A stretch of DNA of 64,000 nucleotides, from positions 9,210,001 through 9,274,000 of the forward strand of contig NZ_CP108430.1 in the NCBI RefSeq assembly GCF_041435335.1, written 5' to 3'. Positions within the stretch are counted from its first letter, which is position 1, and each line of letters begins with the position of its first letter. Under the pieces are notes generated by a model. It did no database searches. It was not told the origin of the DNA and saw only the letters and a program-made list of their open reading frames with translations. Below are positions 8,681 through 17,630 of the stretch, piece by piece. This DNA comes from Streptomyces sp. NBC_01283. GTDB lineage: Bacteria; Actinomycetota; Actinomycetes; Streptomycetales; Streptomycetaceae. The position numbers and the translations under genes were made by a program.

Positions 8681-9429
8681 TGGTTCCGTATCCTGCCGCA
8701 CTCGACCTGCCCCACGCCTTGGTCGAGTGGGTCACGATGCTCATCGTCACCCGCGAGGGGGGTCGGCGGTGCAAACTCCCGCCGCACGGCCGTGCGCTGG
8801 TCGCACTCGTGTACCTGCGTCGCCATGACACTCTCGCCCGTATCGCCAGAGCCTTCGGGATATCCGTCGCCACCACCCACGCCTACGACACCGCGGTCAC
8901 CGGTCTGCTCGCCGAGCAAGCGCCGGGCCTGCTGAAGACGCTGCGCGCGCACGACCCGGACTTCGTCCTCCTGGACGGCACGCTCACAGAGTGCGACCGT
9001 GTCGGCGACGGCGGGGCCGACTACTCCTCGAAACACAAGCGGCACGGGGTGAACGTGCAGGTCGTCACAGACCCGGCCGGTGAGATTCTGTGGCTGTCGC
9101 CGGCACTGCCGGGCCGCGCCCACGATCTGACGGCCGCCCGCACCCACAAGATCCTCCGAATCTGCGCGCGCCAGGGTGTTCCGATCCTCGCCGACATGGC
9201 CTACATCGGGGCGGGCGACTGGGTCACCACCGCCAAGCGCCGCCCGCCCGGCGGTGAACTCACCCTCACCGAGCGGACCGAGAACCGGGCCCTGTCAGCG
9301 GCCCGGGCACCTGTCGAACGAGGCATGGCACGGCTGAAGTCCTGGCAGATCTTCCGCAGATCCCGCATCAGCCCCAACCGCATGAGCGTCATCACCCAAG
9401 CCGTCCTCACCCTGGAGAAGCAACGCTGA
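8680..9429 (+). CDS. IS5-family (DDE_Tnp_4-like) transposase
   Basis: About 249 residues from a TTG start with GGAG 5 bp upstream. An N-terminal helix-turn-helix ([20 protein letters not shown], about 50-70) is followed by the DDE nuclease. The first Asp is in DFVLLDGTL (about 97-105), the second in [15 protein letters not shown] (about 167-181), and the Glu in [13 protein letters not shown] (about 207-219). The reading frame is intact and runs to the right end of the element, so it may still be active. Confidence 0.85.
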   Translation: MVPYPAALDLPHALVEWVTMLIVTREGGRRCKLPPHGRALVALVYLRRHDTLARIARAFGISVATTHAYDTAVTGLLAEQAPGLLKTLRAHDPDFVLLDGTLTECDRVGDGGADYSSKHKRHGVNVQVVTDPAGEILWLSPALPGRAHDLTAARTHKILRICARQGVPILADMAYIGAGDWVTTAKRRPPGGELTLTERTENRALSAARAPVERGMARLKSWQIFRRSRISPNRMSVITQAVLTLEKQR

Positions 9430-9528
9430 AACGCTCACTGCTTGACAGCACTCAGCAGTGACGGGGTGCGGTGATGTCCCGGGCGGATGCTTCTCCTCAT
9501 GCCACTGCGATCCGCTCACCCAACATGA

Positions 9529-10137
9529 TCAGCAGGGGAGCGTGGTCTTGCCAGCAGCACCGGTGGCGCCGGTGGTGCCGTTCGCGAACATTGTGGCGGC
9601 GGTTCCGTTGCCGCCGGGCTTACCCGGGCACACCGGGCTGGCCGCGCCGCCGGCGCCACCCGTACCGCCCGTGTGGCCGCCGCTGACGACGGCGGCGCCG
9701 CCGTTGCCGCCCATACCGCCGTTGATGCCGGTCCCGTCGTCGCCGACGCCGCCTACGCCGCCCTTGCCGCCGGTACCGCCAAGCTTGGCCTCGCCGCCGG
9801 AGCCGCCGTTGCCGCCGTTGCCGTTGGCGCCGCCGGCCCCGCCTGTGCCGCCCAGGCCACCGACGCTCGCGATGCCGCTGGCATTGCCTCCAGTCCCTCC
9901 GTTGCCTCCGTTGCCGTTGGCACCCGCGGCGCCACCGGTGCCGCCGAGGCCACCGATACCACCAAGGACCCCAACGCCGTTGGCCCCGTTACTGCCGGGT
10001 GCCCCGGCGGCGCTGTGGGCCCGGGCGCTGCCCGTACCCTGCTGGGCGGCGGCGAGAGCGGGCGTCACGGTAAGGCCGGCTACCGCGATCGTGGCGATCA
10101 GGAAGGTCCTGGCGGTGGTTGTGCGCATGGTGCGCAT
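9529..10137 (-). CDS. secreted glycine-rich PE_PGRS-like protein
   Basis: A 202-residue protein. Residues 1-30 are a signal peptide: [12 protein letters not shown], then the hydrophobic [17 protein letters not shown] and cleavage around AAA-QQ. The rest is dominated by GGxGG and GANGNGGNGG repeats with almost no charged residues, resembling PGRS domains of mycobacteria or collagen-like surface proteins. A single Cys pair near the C-terminus (SPVCPGK and the final Cys) could form a disulphide. GGAAG precedes the start. A downstream in-frame ATG at 10128 is an alternative. The repeats are of the kind that expand or contract easily. Function unknown; a surface or extracellular role is likely. 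Confidence 0.65.
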   Translation of the reverse strand: MRTMRTTTARTFLIATIAVAGLTVTPALAAAQQGTGSARAHSAAGAPGSNGANGVGVLGGIGGLGGTGGAAGANGNGGNGGTGGNASGIASVGGLGGTGGAGGANGNGGNGGSGGEAKLGGTGGKGGVGGVGDDGTGINGGMGGNGGAAVVSGGHTGGTGGAGGAASPVCPGKPGGNGTAATMFANGTTGATGAAGKTTLPC

Positions 10138-10316
10138 GGTGTGACTTCCTTCGATTGTTCAGGCGGAGAGGTACTCCGCCTGACACTTTTCAACGTAGGG
10201 GAGATGGAACGTGCCACATACCCCGAATGCTTATCAACTGTCCTTAAATAGACTAAATCAGCAAACTTTGGCTACTAATCACCATTTCTGGCTACGCTAG
10301 CAACCACGCCTCCGTG

Positions 10317-10418
10317 CAGAGTCCCGAAGACCTCGAACACGTCGCCCAACAACTCAACGGCCGACCACGCAAAACGCTCGGCTGGAGAAGTCCGGCCGAG
10401 CGCTGCGTAATCTACTGA
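10317..10418 (+). pseudogene. IS30-family transposase C-terminal scrap
   Basis: The frame reads [20 protein letters not shown] and ends ERCVIY before a TGA. [16 protein letters not shown] is the conserved C-terminal end of IS30-type transposases. Nothing upstream in frame resembles the remaining 300 residues, and no inverted repeats are visible. This is a remnant of an old insertion. Confidence 0.75.
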
Positions 10419-10440
10419 CGACGACGTAGGCCATCAGGTG

Positions 10441-10904
10441 TTGCGAGGACCCCAAGAATCCGCCGCCTGGGCCTTCCGGTCCACGAGCCGCCTCCAACCA
10501 GCCAGACCAGAGGGGACGTTGCCGATACCCCCCGAGACCACCCCTGAACGCGCCCGCGCGCTGTACGAGCAGATGATTCCCGCTTCGAGCGGAACCCGGT
10601 GCTGCCCGCCCTGGAAAGGGTGGCGCCGCACGGCCGACTGCGTCTCAGGACGCCGGTGAAGTCGATGACCTGGACCTTCTGCGCCCGCGGCACGGGCACC
10701 CACGAGCACGTCAGCGTGAACGTGGAGACGATGGCGGTCGAGTGGTGCCTACTCGGCCCCGTGCCGCACGGGGATCGAAGGGGCGTCTCGGCTGGGCCTT
10801 TCGTGCACGTCGAACTCGCCGACGGGCAGGCGGCGCGAGAGGCAGACACCACACGCGAGGTGGTGCACCTCCCCGCTGACAAATGCATCGGCCACAGTGG
10901 GAGC
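10441..10904 (+). pseudogene. frameshifted hypothetical gene
   Basis: One frame (to about 10578) reads LPIPPETTPERARALYEQMI. A second frame then continues DSRFERNPVLPALERVAPHG and, further on, MTWTFCARGTGTHEHVSVNV and MAVEWCLLGPVPHG. Together they look like one small protein broken by a single indel near 10578. I recognise no family. It lies between the IS30 scrap and the IS481 transposase, in keeping with local decay. Confidence 0.35.
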
Positions 10905-11936
10905 CTAGACCTCCGCGCCAGATAGCGGCGGCGGATAGCCGCTCGTGGTCAGATGTACAGGACGATCGCGCAGCGCGGCTACGGGTGGGGTGCCCGGTCT
11001 GAGGACGTATCGCCTACGCGGGTTCCGGAGGAACAAAGGCGTGGGTGTCGTGAGACAGGGCGTGCACGTGGGTCCGGGGCGAGTGAACGCTGCTTGGCGT
11101 TCGGCACCGCTGGTGTAGGGCCGGTGGTAGGCCCATTCGTCGAGCAGGGTGCGGTGGAAGCGTTCGACCTTGCCATTGGTCTGCGGACGCCAGGGCCGCG
11201 TCCGGCGCGGCTGGATGCCCAGCTGCCGGCAGGTCTCGTGCCAGGTGGTTTTCGTGGAGGCCCAGGCATTGTCGGTCAGCACTCGTTCGACGGTGATGCC
11301 GTGGCCGGTGAACCAGGCGGCGGCCCGCTGTAGGAAGCCCGCGCAGGTGGCCGCCTTCTCGTCGGGCAGGTCCTCGGTGTAGGCGAGCCGGGAGCGGTCG
11401 TCCAACGCCGTGTGCAGGTAGGCCAGTCCGGCCCTGTCACGGTTCTTGCGGCCTGCGGCCCGTCCCAGCACGCGGTGGCCGCCGCCGTCGGGGATGCGGC
11501 CCAGCTTCTTGACGTCGATGTGGAGCAGTTCGCCGGGCCGTTTGCGTTCGTAGCGGCGGATGGGCCGGCCGGTGGCCCGGTCCAGCGTGGCCAGCGGTGG
11601 TAGGTGATGGTCACGCAGGATGCGGTGAACGGTCGAGGCGGCAATGTGGCTGCGTACCGCGATCCGTTGGGGGCCGATGCGGTGTTCCTGGCGTAGTCGT
11701 ACCACCTGTTCTTCGACACTGGCGGAGGTTTTATGCGGTGAGTGGTGCGGGCGGCTGGAGCGGTCGTGCATGCCCCTCCAGCCCTGGAGGCGGTATCGGT
11801 CGGCCCAGCGTTTGGGGGTGGTGTGACTGACCTGGAACCGTTCGGCGGCCCGCCGCAGTGGCCGGCCGTCCTCCACGATGCACCAGGCTAGGCGCAGTCT
11901 GCCGGTGGGAGTGAGCGGGGCGTTACGGTGGCGCAT
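10905..11936 (-). CDS. IS481-family transposase, C-terminus altered
   Basis: About 343 residues. The N-terminal helix-turn-helix (LRRAAERFQVSHTTPKRWAD, about 27-46) is followed by the rve/DDE core. The catalytic acids are seen in LLHIDVKKLGRI (about 141-152), RVLTDNAWAS (about 223-232) and QTNGKVERFHRTLLDEW (about 257-273). Beyond AERQAAF the sequence no longer resembles IS481 C-termini, which suggests a frameshift and replacement of the last part, although the DDE triad is kept. The upstream end near 11966-12046 appears to truncate a small gene. Confidence 0.75.
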   Translation of the reverse strand: MRHRNAPLTPTGRLRLAWCIVEDGRPLRRAAERFQVSHTTPKRWADRYRLQGWRGMHDRSSRPHHSPHKTSASVEEQVVRLRQEHRIGPQRIAVRSHIAASTVHRILRDHHLPPLATLDRATGRPIRRYERKRPGELLHIDVKKLGRIPDGGGHRVLGRAAGRKNRDRAGLAYLHTALDDRSRLAYTEDLPDEKAATCAGFLQRAAAWFTGHGITVERVLTDNAWASTKTTWHETCRQLGIQPRRTRPWRPQTNGKVERFHRTLLDEWAYHRPYTSGAERQAAFTRPGPTCTPCLTTPTPLFLRNPRRRYVLRPGTPPVAALRDRPVHLTTSGYPPPLSGAEV

Positions 11937-12043
11937 GAGGGCCTCCTGCACTCGGCGGTAGATGTCGCAGTCGCCACCGAAACCAGAAGGCCCTCACCCA
12001 TGCAAGTCCGCACTCGCGTCACCAACGTGCCCGAACAGCACAG

Positions 12044-12169
12044 CTAGAGCGGTGTGACAAGCCCGTTGAAGCCGGTGTAGGAGAAGCCCTCGCTGTCGAA
12101 CTGATCGCCGTACACGTAGTACTGGTGATCGCTGGCCCACACGGTGGCGGTTGCCGTGGTGGTGCTCAT
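12044..12169 (-). pseudogene. N-terminal fragment of a small conserved protein, cut by the IS481 element
   Basis: A 41-codon frame starts at ATG 12169, 9 bp after GGAGG. It reads MSTTTATATVWASDHQYYVY and ends FNGLVTPL at a TAG. The pattern VWASDxQYYVxD followed by NGLV resembles the beginning of a family of roughly 120-150-residue Streptomyces proteins of unknown function. The frame stops where IS481 end sequence begins (about 12046), so the insertion probably removed the rest. A genuine 41-residue protein is the alternative. Confidence 0.45.
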
Positions 12170-12284
12170 CGGGGGACCTCCACCCAGTACGGGTCGTTGT
12201 TCAGGACCCGGTTGGCGCTGTGGAAGGACGACAGGCCCTGGATTCTCGTGCAACCGCTGACTTCCGCGCCTTGTCTTCATCGTC

Positions 12285-13529
12285 ATGACAGCCAACCGAA
12301 GGTCGCGTTTGGCCCCGAATGATCGGGAGTTGCGGTTGTGGAGAGTTGGTCGGGCACTGACCTGGGCCTTCGCTGCGGCTGTTCTGGTCTCGGGCGGCAT
12401 CTTCTACGGGCTGGTAGCGCTGCTTGGCTTCAGGGAGATTGACACCGCCGCCAAGCTCGATGCCAAGACGCTGTTCGACCTGGTGAAGCTTTCCTTTGGG
12501 GTGGTCGCCGGGGCTGGCGCGCTCGTCGCTCTGGTTGTCGCCTACCGTCGCCAACGCGTCGACGAGGCCGGCGCCCACCGTGAAGCCACGCGCCTGCACA
12601 CCGAACGCTTTTCCCAAGCAGTCGACAGACTCGGATCGGACTCACCCGCAGTTCGGCTCGGTGGGGTTCACGCACTGGCTGGCCTCGCCGACGACGCTCC
12701 CACGCAGGACTTGCGTCAGACCTGCATCGACGTCCTGTGTGCCTACCTCCAGCTCCCCTTCACGCTCGATCCCGGCAACGGCGACCCGGCCCACCAGGAG
12801 GCACGCCATCGGTATCTGGCCCTTCGCAAAGTCCGGCATACGATCCTGCGCCTCATTGGTGACCACTACCGACGCCCCATGGGAACCCACCGATCCTGGC
12901 AGGGCTGCGACCTTGACCTCACCGGCGTCATCATCGACTGCAACATGGACTTCAGCGGAGCGGTGTTCTCTGGCGGCACGGTGAACTTCAGCGGAGCGGT
13001 GTTCTCTGGCGGTGCGGTGCACTTCAACCGTGCGATGTTCTCTGGCGGTGCGGTGTACTTCGGCGACGCGGTGTTCTCTGGCGGGACGGTGTACTTCAGC
13101 GGAGCGGTGTTCTCTTACGGGACGGTGCACTTTAGTGACGCGGTGTTCTCTGGCGGTGCGGTGTACTTCAGCGGAGCGGTGTTCTCTGGCGGAACGGTGC
13201 ACTTCAGGGACGCGGTGTTCTCTGGCGGAACGGTGCACTTTAGTGACGCCATGTTCTCTGGCGGGACGGTCCACTTCAGCGACGCCATGTTCTCTGGCGG
13301 CGCTGTGTACTTCCGCGGAACGGTGTTCACCGGCGGCACGGTGAACTTCCGCGATGTGGTGCTCTCTGGCACTGCGGTGAACTTCCGCGGAGCGATGTTC
13401 TCTGGCGGCGCGGTGAACTTCTTAGGTGCGACGGGGCCGGTCCCCCAGGGGCTTCTCACGGCCGTCGGTACTCCTGCTCCCGCGACGGTCGTCCTTGCTT
13501 CCGCGTGGCTACCTGAGGGGGCTTACTGA
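12285..13529 (+). CDS. membrane protein with 12-residue pentapeptide-like tandem repeats
   Basis: A 414-residue protein. Two membrane segments, ALTWAFAAAVLVSGGIFYGL (about 24-43) and SFGVVAGAGALVALVVAY (about 70-87), are followed by a conserved soluble linker (RLGSDSPAVRLGGVHALAGL, about 124-143). From about residue 223 there are thirteen near-identical units of the form FSGAVFSGGTVN, a beta-helix-type repeat with a 12-residue period. The first two thirds match the common Streptomyces pentapeptide-repeat membrane protein. The repeat block is unusually uniform at DNA level. Function unknown; such proteins may act as scaffolds. Confidence 0.75.
   Translation: MTANRRSRLAPNDRELRLWRVGRALTWAFAAAVLVSGGIFYGLVALLGFREIDTAAKLDAKTLFDLVKLSFGVVAGAGALVALVVAYRRQRVDEAGAHREATRLHTERFSQAVDRLGSDSPAVRLGGVHALAGLADDAPTQDLRQTCIDVLCAYLQLPFTLDPGNGDPAHQEARHRYLALRKVRHTILRLIGDHYRRPMGTHRSWQGCDLDLTGVIIDCNMDFSGAVFSGGTVNFSGAVFSGGAVHFNRAMFSGGAVYFGDAVFSGGTVYFSGAVFSYGTVHFSDAVFSGGAVYFSGAVFSGGTVHFRDAVFSGGTVHFSDAMFSGGTVHFSDAMFSGGAVYFRGTVFTGGTVNFRDVVLSGTAVNFRGAMFSGGAVNFLGATGPVPQGLLTAVGTPAPATVVLASAWLPEGAY
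12952..13383 (+). repeat. 36-bp coding tandem repeat, about 12-13 copies
   Basis: Successive 36-nt units encode FSGAVFSGGTVN-like 12-mers. The segment GTGTTCTCTGGCGG recurs with few changes in nearly every unit. Third-position identity between units is high, which implies recent expansion rather than ancient divergence. Confidence 0.85.
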
Positions 13530-13550
13530 TCTCTTCGGTTTGGTGTCAGG

Positions 13551-13916
13551 TTACTCGGTGTCCGGCAGGCTGGCCTCGTGCAGCAGGTGAGCGAGATCGC
13601 CGCGGAGGATCTCGATCTCGGAGACGATTCCCTGGCCGCCGAAGCTGTCGGCGGGCATCTGGGCGGTGGTCCGGCCGCAGGCGTCGACGAGTGCGAGGCC
13701 GCGTTGGTCCACGCTCTGTGCCCTGGCCCGGTCCATCAGACCCATTCGCTCGATCACGGTGCGGCCGGCGCCGCGCAGATCCACGGTCTGCCCGCCCGGC
13801 CGGGGGTGCGGCGCGCGTTCCACGATCGTGACTCTGGAGCCTGCCTTGCGTAGCCAGTACGCCAGCGCGGGCCCGGCGATGCCAGCCCCGCAGATGAGTG
13901 TCTCGTTGTTCGGCAT
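13551..13916 (-). pseudogene. truncated FAD-dependent monooxygenase
   Basis: About 121 residues survive from the ATG at 13916. TLICGAGIAGPALAYWLRKAG is the N-terminal FAD dinucleotide fold (GxGxxGxxxAxxL), followed by VTIVERAPHPRPGGQTVDLR and the RGDLAHLL segment typical of PHBH-fold and TetX-like monooxygenases. The family needs about 380 residues including a GD motif. Here a stop follows LLHEASLPDTE. The gene is divergent from the GntR-TetR regulator at 14081, which probably once controlled it. Confidence 0.7.
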
Positions 13917-13992
13917 GATGGGAACGTACGCCGTACGCAAGAGAGTGCGCAAGCATGAAATCCCTTATCAGAGTGGGGTGTTGAGCAGTACT

Positions 13993-14002
13993 GCACTAGT
14001 GC
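13993..14002. promoter_or_regulatory. putative operator, copy 1 (GCACTAGTGC)
   Basis: A 10-bp palindrome, GCACTAGTGC, recurs 82 bp downstream at 14074-14085. Both copies lie in the divergent region between the truncated monooxygenase and the GntR-TetR regulator, so they are good candidates for that regulator's binding sites. Confidence 0.5.
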
Positions 14003-14073
14003 TGAGGGGCGGGGGAGGGTGCTCGTGCGCGGGGATCGCCCGGAGTCGGGCGCTAGGATGACACTCATGCAGG

Positions 14074-14085
14074 TGCACTAGTGCA
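14074..14085. promoter_or_regulatory. putative operator, copy 2 (TGCACTAGTGCA)
   Basis: A perfect 12-bp palindrome, TGCACTAGTGCA. It overlaps the first possible GTG start of the regulator (14081), which fits tight autorepression. A second copy lies at 13993-14002. Confidence 0.55.
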
Positions 14086-15058
14086 GGGGGTGTCGGTGGG
14101 CGGGCAGGCGGTGCCGCGCTACAGCCAGATCGTCGGCGAACTGCGGCAGCGGATCGAGACGGGTGAACTGGCGCCGGGCGATCGCGTGCCCTCGACCCGC
14201 GAGATCACCAAGCAGTGGGGCGTCGCGATGGCGACCGCGACCAAGGTACTCACCGAGCTGCGCCAGGAGGGGATGGTCCGTGCCGTCCCTGGCGTCGGGA
14301 CGGTTGTGGCGGCCCCGAGCCGCCCGGTGCGGGCCGCCCGCCCCGCGGCCGCCTCACGCCCGGGCGGGCCGTCTGATGCGTCATCGGGCCAGGCGGCTCT
14401 CACGCTTGGACGGATCGTCGGTGCCGCCGTCGCGGTCGCCGACACGGAGGGGCTGGCTGCGGTCTCGATGCGCCGGGTGGCCGCCGAGCTCGGGGTGGCG
14501 ACCATGTCGCTGTACCGGCACGTGGCCGACAAGGACGATCTGCTGACGCGGATGATGGACACGGTCATCGCGAAGTACCCGTTGCCCGCCGACCCGCCGG
14601 AGGGCTGGCGCGGGGCGATCGAGCTAGCGGCCCGGCGGCTCTGGGACCTGTTCCGCCGCCACCCGTGGTTCGCGCCGGCCCTGTCGATGACCCGCCCTCA
14701 GATGATCACTTCAGCGCTGCCGTACAGCGAGTGGACGCTTGCCACCCTGCATGCCCACGGACTCGACCTGCAGTCCGCCTTCACCGCGCACCTCATGTTG
14801 CTCAATTACGCCCGTGGTGTCGCAGTCCACCTGGAATCAGAGCAGGAGGCCGAGGCGCACAGCGGCCTGGACAGCGAGGAGTGGATGGCCACTCAGGGGC
14901 CCGCGCTCCTGGCGATTTTGGCCACCGGCCGCTTCCCCGCGCTCTCACGCCTTGCCACGGCCGGTTACGCCCTCGACCTCGACGCCCTCTTCGAGTTCGG
15001 CCTCCAGCGCCTCCTCGACGGCCTTGCCTCACTCCTCAACGAGGGCTGCGCCCACTGA
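14081..15058 (+). CDS. GntR-TetR fusion transcriptional regulator
   Basis: Up to 325 residues. Residues about 12-75 are a GntR-type winged helix (YSQIVGELRQRIETGELAPG, REITKQWGVAMATATKVLTE). After a Pro/Ala linker, residues about 108-165 are a second, TetR-type helix-turn-helix (MRRVAAELGVATMSLYRHVA). The remainder is a TetR C-terminal ligand domain of the tetracycline-repressor kind. The start is uncertain. GTG 14081 overlaps the operator palindrome, while GTG 14096 has an AGGGGG ribosome site. It is divergent from a broken FAD monooxygenase, the classic repressor/drug-modifying-enzyme layout. Confidence 0.8.
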   Translation: MQGVSVGGQAVPRYSQIVGELRQRIETGELAPGDRVPSTREITKQWGVAMATATKVLTELRQEGMVRAVPGVGTVVAAPSRPVRAARPAAASRPGGPSDASSGQAALTLGRIVGAAVAVADTEGLAAVSMRRVAAELGVATMSLYRHVADKDDLLTRMMDTVIAKYPLPADPPEGWRGAIELAARRLWDLFRRHPWFAPALSMTRPQMITSALPYSEWTLATLHAHGLDLQSAFTAHLMLLNYARGVAVHLESEQEAEAHSGLDSEEWMATQGPALLAILATGRFPALSRLATAGYALDLDALFEFGLQRLLDGLASLLNEGCAH

Positions 15059-15334
15059 ACGCAGAACTCAAGGCCCTCCGGCCACCGACACCAAAAGAAG
15101 CGGCTCCAAATCGGATCCGGCCCAGTTGTGGCTGGTGGCCCTTGGGTTCGTGCCGGTTTCACGAGATCGATGATCGTTCTGCCTGTGTCTGAGCGTGCGA
15201 TGGGCCATCCAGCCGGATCCTCGCGGTGTCCGGCCCGTGCGCTGGTTCTGCGCTCCTCGCCCACCGTGCGGTTGTGGTGCGGCCGTACCGCAGGAGAAGA
15301 CCGCAGCAACGACCGTAAGGCCGCGGTCACGGGA

Positions 15335-15742
15335 TCAAGAAAGCCGCCCGGCCTCGTGAAGCGCGTGGAGGGCCATCTCGTCCACGGCCGAGACTCGGTC
15401 CCGATCGGCGTAACGGAACCATGCGTGCTCGGCGATCTCCCGCGACGGGGTCAGCCCACCGCGGTGGTCGGCGGTGTAACAGATCATCCGGAAGGGGCCG
15501 TGATCCGGGTGGCCCTCGCCGATCTCGAACGTGCCGAAGTGCACCATGGAAGCGGGGTCGATCGTCGCCTGCAGTTCCTCATCGATCTCCCGCACCAGGG
15601 TCTGGCCGTCGGACTCACCCGGCTCACGATGCCCGCCCGGGAAGTAGAAGCGATCTCTGCCATGACTACGCGTCACCAATACCCGCTCGTTCCGAAGCAG
15701 GATCCACGCCACCTTCTGTGGCACGCCGTTGCCATTCGCCAT
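15335..15742 (-). CDS. Nudix hydrolase
   Basis: A 135-residue protein with a complete Nudix box at about 37-59: GGHREPGESDGQTLVREIDEEL follows the GX5EX7REUXEEXGU pattern apart from the final Gly. VAWILLRNERVLVTRSHGRD precedes it as the usual N-terminal strands. It would cleave a nucleoside-diphosphate-linked substrate with a divalent metal; the specific substrate cannot be told. It is a monocistronic gene with no obvious link to its neighbours. Confidence 0.85.
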   Translation of the reverse strand: MANGNGVPQKVAWILLRNERVLVTRSHGRDRFYFPGGHREPGESDGQTLVREIDEELQATIDPASMVHFGTFEIGEGHPDHGPFRMICYTADHRGGLTPSREIAEHAWFRYADRDRVSAVDEMALHALHEAGRLS

Positions 15743-16355
15743 GGCTTGGGACCGTATCGGAGGGCATCGTCTGCGTCAGCACCGACCGCACACTGAGCTT
15801 CTGGGAGGGTTTTGTGGGCGGGCTGGGTGTGCGTACGCCGCAGTGGGTGTGCCGTTCGGCACGGTGGTGGAAATGCCCGAGTCTTTGAAGGTTGCTCAGA
15901 ACGGCAACACAGATACCCAGGAGACCGAGCTGCCTCGTTGCCGGGGGAGGAGCTCACCGTTCTGGCACCGCACCAAGCGGCGCCAGAACACTCCTTGACC
16001 CGCTGCCCCCGCGCCTCGCGAGGCCTTCCCGCCGGGCCTTCCTGCCGGGCCTTCCTGCAAAAAGGCATCTGCGACGTGCCCGTTTGGCTGTCAGAGACGA
16101 CAGGTCAGGCCCCCTTTCCTGATCGGGTGTCAAGGAAGAGCGGTCGCTGACGTGAGGGGTGTGTACATCACGCCCCCACGGCGGAAGCAGGGGCAGAGAC
16201 GGCAGGTGGGACGGCCGCCGCGCCGTGGCGTCCATGAGGGTGGGCCACCCGGTGCTGGGCGGCTCAACGTTTCTGCGGTGAACCTTTTCGCCCACCCGGC
16301 TGAGGCTCCTGTCGAGTGCCCGGTGTCCGCGCGCGCCGGCGGTCAGTCTGCCGGG
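15743..16355. other. intergenic gap of about 610 bp
   Basis: No convincing gene. Around 16030-16060 the 13-bp word GCCGGGCCTTCCT is repeated in tandem. The promoter of the HNH nuclease gene must lie toward the right end. Several open frames exist on both strands but none has a plausible start with a ribosome site. Confidence 0.4.
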
Positions 16356-17027
16356 GTGATCAAGAACTTTGTTCGCGGCCTTGCCGCGCTCAGCCTGTCC
16401 CTGACCCCTCTCCTCGCGCTGTCGCCGGTGCAGGCGGTGGGTCCCACCGAGACCACGACGCTGGCCGACGCCGTGCACCGCATTCCGGTCGCCGACGAAC
16501 ACCGCGAGGGCTACACCCGTACCGCGTTCAGGCACTGGAGCGCCGGTGCGGTGAAGTCCGACGGCTGCAACACCCGCGCCGAGGTACTGATCGCCGAGGC
16601 CGGCGAAGCACCGTCCGTCGGCGCGCGCTGCAAGATCACCGGTGGTGAATGGCTGTCCTACTACGACGCTCAGGAAGTCGAGGACGCCAGGGCGCTCGAC
16701 GTCGACCACATGGTCCCGCTCGCCGAGGCCTGGGATTCGGGTGCCTCCGCCTGGAGCCCGGCCCGCCGCGAGGCCTACGCCAACGACCTGGCCGCTCCGG
16801 CCTCCCTGGTCGCGGTCACCGCCCGCACCAAACGCGCCAAGGCCGACCAGGACCCCTCCCAGTGGCTGCCGCCGCTGCCCGCCGCGTACTGCCGCTACGT
16901 TTCGGAGTGGGCGGCCACCAAGCTGCGCTGGGACCTGGCGGCCGATCCGGCCGAACTCGACGCCCTCGCGGTCTTTGCCTCCGGCCACTGCAAGGACACC
17001 CCCGTCACCTACACCGCCGCTTCGTAG
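16356..17027 (+). CDS. secreted HNH nuclease (GmrSD C-terminal-like, DUF1524)
   Basis: About 223 residues from a GTG. The signal peptide is IKNFVRGLAALSLSLTPLLA up to SPVQA. The mature part contains DGCNTRAEVLIAEA (about 69-82), EWLSYYDA and the catalytic LDVDHMVPLAEAWDSGA (about 115-131), followed by RREAYANDL and KADQDPSQWLPP. The DHxVPLAEAW...R..YAND pattern defines the DUF1524/HNH group of exported Streptomyces nucleases. Likely role: extracellular nucleic-acid scavenging or interference competition. Four Cys suggest disulphides. An upstream GTG at 16278 is less likely because it would bury the signal peptide. Confidence 0.8.
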   Translation: MIKNFVRGLAALSLSLTPLLALSPVQAVGPTETTTLADAVHRIPVADEHREGYTRTAFRHWSAGAVKSDGCNTRAEVLIAEAGEAPSVGARCKITGGEWLSYYDAQEVEDARALDVDHMVPLAEAWDSGASAWSPARREAYANDLAAPASLVAVTARTKRAKADQDPSQWLPPLPAAYCRYVSEWAATKLRWDLAADPAELDALAVFASGHCKDTPVTYTAAS

Positions 17028-17630
17028 CACGCACGGCCGGGTCCGTGCCTGGTGGTGGGGGGGGAGTTGTGCCTCGGAGCGGGGGGTGGTGGTGGCTCTC
17101 TGGTGGCCGGTCGGGTGGCCGCGCCTGCTTACTTCAGCCTCTGTGCAGCGTTGTCTGCTTGAGGCGACTCGGAACCCTACTTGGGAACTGCCGGTGTGTG
17201 GGGATGCTGTCCGGTGGTCCGCTTTGGCCGGCTGCGGGCTCTGTCGGGTGGGGGGCCTTCGCGTCCTTGGCGGGGCGGCGGTCTTGCGGGTCGCTGGCAC
17301 CGCGTGGCGTGCTGGGGTGTGTGCCGGTGCGGAGTCGGCCTGTGGGGCGTGTGGGGTTTGCTGGACGTGTGCTGGAGGCTTGCTGGATGTGTGCTGGATG
17401 CCTGCTGCAGGGGGGTGTTGGTGGGGTGTGCGGTGTGGGCGTTGTGGCGTCATAGTCGGTTGTGGGTTGCGGTCGCGGCCCTGTGACCGTGCGGAGTTGC
17501 CGGTCTTTTCGGTGTCCCGGGGTGGGTGTGCCGCGCGTTGGCGCATCGGCGGGTGCCGAAGAACCTGGAACCCGTGGCTTGGTCGCCGTTGTTGAGGGAT
17601 TGCGAGGCTGTTGGGCGCATGAGGTGCATC
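17028..17630. other. strongly G/T-skewed intergenic gap
   Basis: About 600 bp in which the plus strand is dominated by G and T, with runs such as GTGGTGGGGGGGGAG and the repeated words TGCTGGATGTGTGCTGGATG. Open frames through it are Cys/Gly/Trp-rich artefacts of the skew. I see no gene. The GAGGTG ribosome site of the P450 gene is at its right end. Confidence 0.45.

Larger units (their letters stand above)
8551..9438 (+). mobile_element. IS5-type insertion sequence, apparently complete
   Basis: The element carries one transposase gene. Near-matching ends are CTGAGCGTTTTCAG at 8551-8564 on the left and, on the opposite strand, AGTGAGCGTTTCAG at about 9425-9438 on the right. These read as terminal inverted repeats of about 13 bp with one gap. 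The left end coincides with the stop codon of the PQQ-propeller gene. I cannot define a target duplication with confidence. Confidence 0.6.

Noticed and set aside
12952..13419. The regularly spaced repeats considered as a CRISPR array
   Set aside because: Units are contiguous with no unique spacers and stay in frame as protein repeats.
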